Below, one piece after another: positions 27,184 through 34,925 of a stretch of DNA of 35,992 bases (positions are counted from its first letter, which is position 1; each line of letters begins with the position of its first letter). The notes under the pieces are model-generated. The model saw only the letters and a program-made list of their open reading frames with translations, was not told where the DNA came from and did no database searches. Origin of the DNA: Acidobacteriota bacterium (GTDB lineage Bacteria; Acidobacteriota; Blastocatellia; Pyrinomonadales; Pyrinomonadaceae); NCBI GenBank assembly GCA_024640445.1, contig JAHEEZ010000003.1, positions 1 to 35,992 on the forward strand, written 5' to 3'. Made by a program: the position numbers and the translations under genes.

Positions 27184-27873
27184 ATGAAGCACTACGTACT
27201 GATAGTCGAAGACGAAGCCGACATTGCGGAAAGCCTCCGATATAACTTTGAGCGCGAAGGGTTCAAGGTCCAGATCGCGGAATCCGGAGAAAAAGGGCTG
27301 CGATTGGCGCTTGACGAGAACAGGCCTCCCTCACTTGTCCTGCTGGACCTGATGCTCCCGGGCATGACCGGAATTGAACTTTGCAGGAGGCTTCGAAGGG
27401 AGCCAATGACAAAGAAAATGCCGGTCATTATGCTCACTGCGAAGGCGGCAGAAGGCGACAAGCTCACCGGACTGGATACGGGCGCCGATGATTACATAAC
27501 CAAGCCCTTCTCAGTCAAAGAGGTGATCGCCCGCGTTCGCGCGGTCCTCCGGCGGGTCGATTCGGAAACCGTCCAGAAGTATGAAGACGGGCAACTGTCG
27601 GTGGATTTTGTCGATATGCGCGTGTTCTGCAGCGATGAAGAGGTGAAACTCACGCGCAAGGAATTTGCACTGTTGACTTACCTTGCCAAGAATACCGGTC
27701 GCGTGGCGACACGCCAGAATCTGTTGGATAATGTTTGGGGGTACAGTTATTTTGGTGATACACGGACGCTCGACGTCCATATACGCCGTCTCCGGCAGAA
27801 ACTCGGAGACTGCGGTGACTGTATCGAGACCGTTGTCGGAGTCGGATACCGGTTTGTCGGATTAAAATCCTGA
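27184..27873 (+). CDS. phoB: OmpR/PhoB-family response regulator; start MKHYVLIVEDEADIAES
   Basis: Receiver LVLLDLMLPGMTGIELCRRLR, KPFSVKEVIARVRAVLRR; winged-helix TLDVHIRRLRQKLGDCGDCIETVVGVGYRFVG. Confidence 0.85.
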   Translation: MKHYVLIVEDEADIAESLRYNFEREGFKVQIAESGEKGLRLALDENRPPSLVLLDLMLPGMTGIELCRRLRREPMTKKMPVIMLTAKAAEGDKLTGLDTGADDYITKPFSVKEVIARVRAVLRRVDSETVQKYEDGQLSVDFVDMRVFCSDEEVKLTRKEFALLTYLAKNTGRVATRQNLLDNVWGYSYFGDTRTLDVHIRRLRQKLGDCGDCIETVVGVGYRFVGLKS

Positions 27874-27886
27874 CATCAATTGAGGT

Positions 27887-28960
27887 ATGAGCTTGCTCGG
27901 TACGCTATTCACAAAGCCTGAGACACAAAGGGAGCCTGAAAGCCCAAGAGTGACTGAAATACTGGATTCCCTTCGGGAAGGCGTCCTCATCGTCTCTGAT
28001 GATCTCCGCATATTCGCAGCCAATGGATCCGCGCGGGTGGCATTCGCGCGGACCAACGAAAGCCTGGCCGGGAAGCGCATTACAGAGGTGATCAGGGACT
28101 TCGCGCTCCATGAAGCCTTTGACCGTGCCCTGCTCAAGAAGGCGACCACCGTCGTCAGGGTCGAGATCATCGATCAGGATCGTCGGGTCTACGATGTGCG
28201 CGTCTCTCCTTTTGAAATGGAGGACGAGGGCAGGGCGATCGGCGTCTTCTACGATATTACGAAAGTGGAGCACCTTGAACGGGTGCGCCAGGCATTTCTT
28301 TCGAACATTTCCCACGAACTGAGAACACCGCTGACCTCGATATTGGCTTTCGTCGAAACGCTGGAAGACGGCGCGATCGACGACGAGGCAAACAAACGGC
28401 GGTTCCTTTCGGTGATAAGAAAGAACGCGGAAAGAATGCGGCACCTGATCGACGACATTTCTGAACTGTCCTCGATCGAGTCAGGAAATGTGAAGATCGA
28501 CCCGAAGGAAATCGATTTACACACCCTCGTTCGTGAGGTCTTCGTAAATCTCTCGGCAAAGGCTGGGGAACGCGGCATCGCGCTTGAGAATGAAGTTGAA
28601 CTCGAAACGCGTGTCCGCGCCGACGTGCTGAGATTAGAGCAAATGCTTACGAACCTTGTGGACAACGCAATCAAATTCAATCAGAACGAAGGCGCGGTGA
28701 CCGTGAGGTGCCAGGACCTTGGTAGCAGACATGTCATAGAGGTTTCCGACACCGGCGAGGGAATTATGCGGGATCACCTCCAAAGGATCTTCGAACGGTT
28801 CTATCGCATCGACCGGGCCCGCTCGCGTGAAGTGGGCGGCACGGGATTAGGATTGGCGATCGTGAAGCACCTGGCGCGTCTCCACGGGGGAGAGGTTAAT
28901 GTCGCGTCGTCGCTTGGCGAAGGATCCACGTTCTCGATAGAACTTCCCGACGCAGGCTAA
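27887..28960 (+). CDS. phoR: PhoR-like sensor histidine kinase with PAS domain
   Basis: H-box FLSNISHELRTPLTSILAFVETLEDGA; N-box LTNLVDNAIKFN; GTGLGLAIVKHLARLHGGEVNVAS. Confidence 0.85.
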   Translation: MSLLGTLFTKPETQREPESPRVTEILDSLREGVLIVSDDLRIFAANGSARVAFARTNESLAGKRITEVIRDFALHEAFDRALLKKATTVVRVEIIDQDRRVYDVRVSPFEMEDEGRAIGVFYDITKVEHLERVRQAFLSNISHELRTPLTSILAFVETLEDGAIDDEANKRRFLSVIRKNAERMRHLIDDISELSSIESGNVKIDPKEIDLHTLVREVFVNLSAKAGERGIALENEVELETRVRADVLRLEQMLTNLVDNAIKFNQNEGAVTVRCQDLGSRHVIEVSDTGEGIMRDHLQRIFERFYRIDRARSREVGGTGLGLAIVKHLARLHGGEVNVASSLGEGSTFSIELPDAG

Positions 28961-28980
28961 CAACCTGCAAGACCCCTCAG

Positions 28981-29018
28981 TGCCCGCCCCCGAAAAAAAA
29001 ATCGGGGGCGGGCAATTT
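28981..29018 (+). terminator. Strong rho-independent terminator after phoR
   Basis: 13-bp perfect stem TGCCCGCCCCCGA-(A8)-TCGGGGGCGGGCA followed by ATTTT. Confidence 0.9.
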
Positions 29019-29020
29019 TG

Positions 29021-29029
29021 TGCTATAAT
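29021..29029 (+). promoter_or_regulatory. Extended -10 promoter element upstream of carD-like gene
   Basis: TGC-TATAAT directly after the terminator stem; no good -35. Confidence 0.5.
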
Positions 29030-29127
29030 TACTTTATTCAATCATTTAGGCCCAAAGGCGGATTAGCATTTTCATTTCCGCCGATCCTCTTTTTTCACCG
29101 CAAAATATCACGATTGGAGGGAAATTT

Positions 29128-29676
29128 ATGGAACTGAGCGTTGGACAAAAGGTCTCCTATCCGAACCAAGGCGTGTGCATGGTAGAGGAAATCGAAAAGA
29201 AGCAGATCGCAGGCAGTCAGATGAAGTTCTATTCACTTCGCGTGCTGAGCGACAATTCGACGATTTTCGTTCCTACCGCAAACGCCGAAGCTGTGGGTGT
29301 GAGGCCGATCATCGGCACGAAGCAGTGTAAGAACCTGTTGGAATATCTTGCCGAGGACTTCGACAACGTATCCAGCGACTGGAAAGTACGTTCGCGCGAA
29401 TTTAATGACAAGCTTCAATCCGGAGATATCTTTGAAGCGGCGGATGTACTGAAGAAACTTACCTTCCTGAGCACGGAAAAGAAACTTTCTTTCCGTGAAC
29501 AGAGCCTTCTTGAAAAGGCGAAATTCCTGATCGTTTCTGAACTTCGTAGTGCCGAGGACGGCAACGAAAAGAAGATCACGAAGAAAGTGGAAAAGCTGAT
29601 CGACACTGCCTGTGGGTGCCACAGCTCGATGCTTGAAGAAGAAGAGGACGGCGACGCCGCAAAAGCGGGACACTAA
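29128..29676 (+). CDS. carD: CarD-family transcriptional regulator
   Basis: MELSVGQKVSYPNQGVCMVEEIEKKQIAGSQMKFYSLRVLSDNSTIFVPTANAEAVGVRPI; preceded by GGAGGGAAATTT. Confidence 0.92.
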   Translation: MELSVGQKVSYPNQGVCMVEEIEKKQIAGSQMKFYSLRVLSDNSTIFVPTANAEAVGVRPIIGTKQCKNLLEYLAEDFDNVSSDWKVRSREFNDKLQSGDIFEAADVLKKLTFLSTEKKLSFREQSLLEKAKFLIVSELRSAEDGNEKKITKKVEKLIDTACGCHSSMLEEEEDGDAAKAGH

Positions 29677-29697
29677 GTTCCGGATAGTTGAAATTTG

Positions 29698-29733
29698 GCC
29701 CTGGCCCGGATGCGTTCCCGGTCAGGGCTTTTT
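29698..29733 (+). terminator. Rho-independent terminator after carD, overlapping the 3' end of queF
   Basis: GCCCTG-gc-CCGG-atgcgttc-CCGG-t-CAGGGC-TTTTT. Confidence 0.8.
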
Positions 29734-30147
29734 CTTTCGGTACGAGGTGCGCACGACGGTCTTGATATTTCCCCGAACATTGAAGTCTCCAACGATCTCT
29801 AGTTTGCGGGGGTCGCAGGCAGTGACGAAATCGTCCCGGATAATATTTACAACGTGCTCGTGAAATACCTTGACGTCCCGGAAGGAATTTATGTACAGCT
29901 TAAGGCTTTTCAGTTCCACGCACCGTTCATCCGGCACGTAGCGAAGGCGTATGGTGGCAAAATCCGGAAAATCAGAGAAAGGGCAGATCGCCGTAAACTC
30001 CGGAATCTCGAACTCCACCCAGACCTTGCTTCCCGCGAATTCATATTCGAAGGTGTCGAGCGGATGAAGGTCCATTTGGTCTCTCGGTGTCGACCTTATG
30101 TCCAATTCCTGCAGATTCGCAGGCGGAAGTGTTGTTTCTTCAGTCAT
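29722..30147 (-). CDS. queF: NADPH-dependent 7-cyano-7-deazaguanine reductase (preQ1 synthase)
   Basis: [59 protein letters not shown]. Confidence 0.93.
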   Translation of the reverse strand: MTEETTLPPANLQELDIRSTPRDQMDLHPLDTFEYEFAGSKVWVEFEIPEFTAICPFSDFPDFATIRLRYVPDERCVELKSLKLYINSFRDVKVFHEHVVNIIRDDFVTACDPRKLEIVGDFNVRGNIKTVVRTSYRKKKP

Positions 30148-30150
30148 TTT

Positions 30151-30192
30151 CAAAAGCCGGGCCGAACGTCTGTACGGTCGCCGTGACCCGGT
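30151..30192 (-). terminator. Hairpin between the MFS gene and queF (terminator or queF leader structure)
   Basis: Minus strand CCGGG-tc-ACGG-cga-CCGT-...-CCCGG-CTTTTG; ends within 10 nt of the queF ATG. Confidence 0.45.
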
Positions 30193-30223
30193 AATCTGAG
30201 ATTAAGGGATAGATCCGAAAATG

Positions 30224-31456
30224 TCATTCGGCGAAACGGGGGTTCTTTACCGTCAAAAGCAGGATCGCGGCGACGACCGAGACCGACGCGCTGATCAAGA
30301 ATGCCGTCGAAGCGCCGAAACTTGTCCATATGTACCCAAACCAGAGTGACGCCGGGAACACGGTTATTCCGAACGCAAGATTGTACAAGCCATAAGCCGT
30401 ACCGCGCTTATCAGCGGGCACGAGGTCAGCCACTAAAGCCTTTTCAATTCCTTCCGTCAGCCCGAAATAGATGCCGTAAATGATGAAAAGCCCGAACGCC
30501 TGCCACGGGCCGGAGACGAACGCAAACCCGCAATACACTGCGGCATAGACGAGCCAGCCCGCGAAGATAAGCTTCTTCCGTCCGATCCTGTCTGAAAGGT
30601 CTCCGAAAACAAGTGAACTGATCACTTTGGAAAGATGCAGCGCCATCCAGAGCAGCGGAAGTAAATGGAGAGCAATGCCCGACTGCCCTGCCCGCAAGAG
30701 CAGGAATGCGTCGGTCGAATTTGAAAGCGTGAAGAGCGCGACGATGACCAGGAACCTTTTGAAGTTTCCGTCGAATCCTCTCAGCGACAGGTGCAGGGGT
30801 TCCGGGTTCGCTACCAGTGAATCGAATGTTGCTTCCTCTTCCCGGACAAAGAAGATAATCACGAAGAGCCCAAGTGCGACGGGTATCGCCGCAAAAAGAA
30901 AAACCTGTCTGTAATCGTGCGCGCTTGGAGCGTCAGGATCTGCCGCTATCAGGTAAAGAAGCAGAAAAGCGACCGCGGGTCCGAACACCGCGCCGAGATG
31001 GTCCGCCGCCCTGTTGAAACCGAACGCGAGACCTCTCTTTGAAGGATCGGTACTGGCGGCGAGAAGTGCATCTCTTGGCGCAACTCGAATTCCTTTTCCG
31101 ACACGGTCCGTGATCCTGACCGCGAGTACCTGCTGCCAGCTGCCGGCAAAGGCAAGAAGCGGCCTGACGATACTTGCGAGGGCATAGCCGGCGAAGACGG
31201 GGAGCTTCCGTTTATCAAAACGGTCACTTAGATATCCGGAAAACAGCTTTAGAAGGCTTGAAAGAGATTCGGCAAATCCTTCGATCAACCCAATTGCAAG
31301 CGGAGTGGCGCCAAGGGTGATCGCAAGAAACGCGGGAAGCAGGGGATAGATTATTTCGCTGGAAGTATCGTTGAGAAGGCTGACCGCGCTCAGGGCAAGG
31401 ACGTTTCGCGACAGACCCTTGAAACGCTGAAAGAAAGCTGCGTCTTTAAGCGGCAT
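30224..31456 (-). CDS. MFS transporter
   Basis: 410 aa; about 12 hydrophobic segments; LLNDTSSEIIYPLLPAFLAITLGA, GYLSDRFDKRKLPVFAGYALA, FGDLSDRIGRKKLIFAG. Confidence 0.92.
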   Translation of the reverse strand: MPLKDAAFFQRFKGLSRNVLALSAVSLLNDTSSEIIYPLLPAFLAITLGATPLAIGLIEGFAESLSSLLKLFSGYLSDRFDKRKLPVFAGYALASIVRPLLAFAGSWQQVLAVRITDRVGKGIRVAPRDALLAASTDPSKRGLAFGFNRAADHLGAVFGPAVAFLLLYLIAADPDAPSAHDYRQVFLFAAIPVALGLFVIIFFVREEEATFDSLVANPEPLHLSLRGFDGNFKRFLVIVALFTLSNSTDAFLLLRAGQSGIALHLLPLLWMALHLSKVISSLVFGDLSDRIGRKKLIFAGWLVYAAVYCGFAFVSGPWQAFGLFIIYGIYFGLTEGIEKALVADLVPADKRGTAYGLYNLAFGITVFPASLWFGYIWTSFGASTAFLISASVSVVAAILLLTVKNPRFAE

Positions 31457-31465
31457 TTATGAGGA

Positions 31466-31666
31466 TCATCTGACGCGGAGAGGCGCACCGGTTCCGCCCA
31501 CTCCGCTGTAGTTCCAAATGTATATGCCGCCGACAAGGGCAGCGCCGATTATAACGATCAGCAGGATCAACCGCACGAAGAACCTGACCGACCTCTTCAG
31601 GAGCCTGAAAGCGATATACGCTATCGCCACAAGAACCAACACAAATATCACACCGGCAATTTCCAT
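31466..31666 (-). CDS. Small membrane protein
   Basis: 66 aa; two hydrophobic segments separated by basic loop (RLLKRSVRFFVR). Confidence 0.6.
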   Translation of the reverse strand: MEIAGVIFVLVLVAIAYIAFRLLKRSVRFFVRLILLIVIIGAALVGGIYIWNYSGVGGTGAPLRVR

Positions 31667-31668
31667 AT

Positions 31669-31875
31669 TCAGTTTTCGAGGTCTCTGCCCGCCGCCTTTT
31701 CCAGATCGTCAATATCTTCTTCGGTCAATGACGACGTCTCTGCCGGCAACGCGTATTCACCGTCTGCCCAGGCACCGAAATCAAGAAGTTTGCACCGCTC
31801 CGAGCAGAATGGCCTGGATATATTCCCTGTGTATTCCGTGTACCGTCCGCAATGGGGACATTTTACCTCTGGCAT
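31669..31875 (-). CDS. yacG: DNA gyrase inhibitor YacG; true start MPEVKCPHCG inside the longer ORF
   Basis: VKCPHCGRYTEYTGNISRPFCSERCKLLDFGAWADGEYALP. Confidence 0.92.
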   Translation of the reverse strand: MPEVKCPHCGRYTEYTGNISRPFCSERCKLLDFGAWADGEYALPAETSSLTEEDIDDLEKAAGRDLEN

Positions 31876-31882
31876 TTCGGGG

Positions 31883-31891
31883 AAATTATAA
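31883..31891 (-). promoter_or_regulatory. Extended -10 (TGTTATAAT family) directly upstream of yacG
   Basis: Minus strand CTGTTATAATTTCCCCGAA-ATG: TATAAT ends 9 nt before the start codon. Confidence 0.45.
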
Positions 31892-31896
31892 CAGAA

Positions 31897-31931
31897 GACA
31901 GGAGATAGGAGACAGGAGACGGACGACAGGG
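31897..31931. repeat. Heptamer tandem repeat (GAYAGGA-type), five units
   Basis: GACAGGA GATAGGA GACAGGA GACGGAC GACAGGG. Confidence 0.75.
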
Positions 31932-32270
31932 CGGATCGTTCGACCCACTTTAGTTTGTCGTCACAGAAGATATTCTCTGCGTCTTGGCTCCACTGAGGGA
32001 TTCTCTCTTTTGGCGGGCCACCCACATTGGCAAGAAAGGACATCCCGTTAAGGTGCAAAGCCGCAGAGGAAGAGAAGCCGGATCAGTGAGCCGGAACTGC
32101 TTACACAACAACGACAGGGCTTGTGTCCGCTCGATGCACCAAAGGACCCGCCGTCAAATACTATCGATCCGCCCGACTTTTGGTGTAAGCTATTCCGTGT
32201 CCGGCGGACGAACATTTGTGCTGTGAATACCGTAACTTGTGCGGCGGGTGACGCTAAGGAAACAAGAAAG

Positions 32271-33332
32271 ATGTCAGACTACAAGAAAAAGATAGAAGAG
32301 TTTCAACGTGAGGCAAAGAAGAAGGCGGGCGCGCTGGACGAACAGTTCGGAATATCGGACCGTATCGGCGAAGGCGTGAAGGCGGCCTCTGAAACCGCGA
32401 AGAAAGGGGCGGAAACCCTAAAGGGCGGCGTTGACCGGATAAAGTCCGAGGCCGAAAAGTCACCGACGGGAAAACGCGTCGTAGAAGCAGCCGAGGGTAC
32501 CTACGAGACAGCTGAAAAGACCTTCAAGTCTGCTGAAGGAAAGGCTAAGGAAACTGCGAAGAAAGCCTGGGAGGCAAGCGAGCCGGTTCGGGACAAGGCT
32601 GAGGAAACAGCCGGTGAGGTGTTTGACTCTGCTTCGCGATCCGCCGGAGACGCATTCAAGGGGGCAAGTGACATGGCGGGGGAGTTTTTCGGCGAGACCC
32701 GGAAGACGTTTGAGTCGACGGCGTCTCGTGTAACGAATGCCCTGGGACTTGGGATCAGCTGGACCCGCACTATCGATTCCGCCGCACGTGCCGCACGGCG
32801 TACCGGCGAATGGATCGCAGAACGGCCTGCACAGGCGGCGGCGACCGGAGTTTCAGTGGTTGTCGGCGCAGGTCTCGGCGTCGTCTTTACAGGACTCAGT
32901 TCTCATTGGTTATTCAACTCTGCGCTGCCGGCGTGGTCCGTCAAGAAACTGTCCGGACTCTTTAATGACCACCTGAAGGAACAGGAACGGCTTATGAGCG
33001 AAGGCAATCTCGACAAGGCAGAAGCCGACAAGCTGAAATTCGAACGTGATATCGCAAAATACGTTGGAGCTCCTTTGCTCGGAGCATTCTCGTTCGCTTC
33101 CGGCGCGGTGATGATGACGAACATCGTCAACCCCAAGACGATCACGGGAGCCCCGATCGATTGGATAATCGGCGGGAATCCGTTGCTTGAAGGTGTTTGG
33201 TTCTTTGGCAACGGGATGGTCTGCTTCAAGACAAGCTATGATCTGTTTATGATCTCGCTCCAGGATGATGCGGACGTACAGAGGGTCGTTAAGGAGATCA
33301 AAGGGCTTTTGCCACAGGCGTCCGCCGCATGA
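32271..33332 (+). CDS. LEA/apolipoprotein-like amphipathic-repeat protein with C-terminal hydrophobic domain
   Basis: 353 aa from MSDYKKKIEEF; Lys/Glu/Ala-rich repeats (KGAETLKGGVDRIKSEAEKS..., YETAEKTFKSAEGKAKETAKKAWEASEPVRDKAEETAGEVF), then hydrophobic segments. Confidence 0.7.
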   Translation: MSDYKKKIEEFQREAKKKAGALDEQFGISDRIGEGVKAASETAKKGAETLKGGVDRIKSEAEKSPTGKRVVEAAEGTYETAEKTFKSAEGKAKETAKKAWEASEPVRDKAEETAGEVFDSASRSAGDAFKGASDMAGEFFGETRKTFESTASRVTNALGLGISWTRTIDSAARAARRTGEWIAERPAQAAATGVSVVVGAGLGVVFTGLSSHWLFNSALPAWSVKKLSGLFNDHLKEQERLMSEGNLDKAEADKLKFERDIAKYVGAPLLGAFSFASGAVMMTNIVNPKTITGAPIDWIIGGNPLLEGVWFFGNGMVCFKTSYDLFMISLQDDADVQRVVKEIKGLLPQASAA

Positions 33333-33354
33333 TCTTTCAGTTAGGCGTGAGCAT

Positions 33355-33430
33355 CGTTTAGCCGGCCCATTTATGGGTCGGTTTTATTTTGATCGAATAT
33401 CATAGTTTAGCCGACCCATTCATGGGTGGG
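33355..33430 (+). repeat. Second pair of the GTTTAGCC hairpin repeat
   Basis: CGTTTAGCCGGCCCATTTATGGGTCGG (33355-33381) and GTTTAGCCGACCCATTCATGGGTGGG (33405-33430). Confidence 0.85.
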
Positions 33431-33444
33431 ATCATCTTGTTCTG

Positions 33445-34476
33445 TCAATACGCAAGCCTGATCGGAAACGGGACAAAACACAGAATAAAGATCACAAGCG
33501 TCGCGAATGCGATCACTCTTCGTTTCATATCCAGAGGTTCAGTGTCCAAAGGCCTTGGATGCCCTACTCTGAGCATGACCCCCAATAGCACGGCGATGAG
33601 AAATCCGGACGGGCTGTTGTAAACCCAAAAACCGACGATCGCGAATGTCGCCATCAGGACGAATGCAACTCTTCCGGTCCAGCGGTGCACCACCGGACCG
33701 AAAATGGCGTAGTTCGCGTGGCCTCCATCCAATTGTCCGGAAGGAATAAGGTTGAGCGCCGTTACAAGCAAACCCATCCAGGAGGCATAGTAGAAGGCAT
33801 TCGGGACCGCGTACTGAAGGTTGACGCCGAACAGCCACGCCATTCCCTGCATGTACAGAGGATCAGAAAAATAGATCTGGCTTTGGTACATCGACGCCTG
33901 AGCAGGCGACAGTTGATCCATCGTAATAAGAGCGATGACAGACACCGGGATCAGCGCGACAAAACCCGCGATCGGACCGGCGACACCTATGTCGAACACC
34001 GCCTTGCGTGAAGGCATCGGCGCAAGGATCTTTATGAACGCGCCAAGCGTTCCCGCCGGTCCGATCACAGGGGGTGTAGGAATGAAGAACGGAAGAGTCG
34101 CGTGTACGCGATAAATTCGGCACGCAACATAGTGACCGGCTTCATGGGCCGTGAGTATGAACAGCAATGAAGCCGCAAAGCTAACTGAATAAGAAAGCCC
34201 TTGCGGAACCGTCAGCAGGTACGTCACAGACGCCTGAAGCAGGTGGGTGTAATACTGGGGCAGCAAGAATACCGCGAGCCAGGAATCGGGTGCCGTACCG
34301 TCTATCAACTCAGGGAATACGGTCAATCTTCCAAATGGCTCGAGAGTCGAAGCCAACATCGCAGTGAAAAACGTGGCCAAAAGAAGCAGGCCGTGCTTGA
34401 TCCACGTCGCGCGGGTCGGTTTCATAGACAAACGCTGGTTATCTTTCGGTATTGTGAAGGGAAATTGATCTGACAT
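33445..34476 (-). CDS. Site-2 protease-like (M50) membrane metalloprotease
   Basis: 343 aa, multi-TM; TAHEAGHYVACRIYRV (HExxH) and LNLIPSGQLDGGHANYAIFG. Confidence 0.9.
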   Translation of the reverse strand: MSDQFPFTIPKDNQRLSMKPTRATWIKHGLLLLATFFTAMLASTLEPFGRLTVFPELIDGTAPDSWLAVFLLPQYYTHLLQASVTYLLTVPQGLSYSVSFAASLLFILTAHEAGHYVACRIYRVHATLPFFIPTPPVIGPAGTLGAFIKILAPMPSRKAVFDIGVAGPIAGFVALIPVSVIALITMDQLSPAQASMYQSQIYFSDPLYMQGMAWLFGVNLQYAVPNAFYYASWMGLLVTALNLIPSGQLDGGHANYAIFGPVVHRWTGRVAFVLMATFAIVGFWVYNSPSGFLIAVLLGVMLRVGHPRPLDTEPLDMKRRVIAFATLVIFILCFVPFPIRLAY

Positions 34477-34565
34477 CGGACGGAGGGCAAATAAAAAATC
34501 GCAAACCGCAAATCATCTGATACTGCTGTAATCTGCGCTCTGCGATCCTCTCAAATTTTGCGAAG

Positions 34566-34841
34566 TTAGTCTATGGCCTTAGCCTGAAGATCTTTGCCGG
34601 GCTTAAATCGAATTGTCTTGCCCGCCGGGATCGGAACCTCTTCTCCCGTTCTCGGATTTCTACCAATACCGCGCTTTCGGGGTTTTACCACGAAAACGCC
34701 GAATCCGCGGAGCTCGATCCTCTTTCCCTCGGCAAGCGCTTCCTTCATTGCGTCAAAAAGCGCATCGACTACCTGCTCCGCTTTTTGCTTGGGAACGCCC
34801 GTCTTGTCGGCCACTCGATTGACGATGTCGATCTTGATCAT
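34566..34841 (-). CDS. HU/IHF-family DNA-binding protein; start MIKIDIVNRVADKTG
   Basis: KAEQVVDALFDAMKEALAEGKRIELRGFGVFVVKPRKRGIGRNPRTGEEVPIPAGKTIRFKPGKDL. Confidence 0.95.
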   Translation of the reverse strand: MIKIDIVNRVADKTGVPKQKAEQVVDALFDAMKEALAEGKRIELRGFGVFVVKPRKRGIGRNPRTGEEVPIPAGKTIRFKPGKDLQAKAID

Positions 34842-34925
34842 TGTCTGGTTCCTTTTGCTTGAAAATCGTTGAAACAAAAAACGTTAACGGGATTTACCGA
34901 TAATATGTACTTAAGTTCAAAAATG

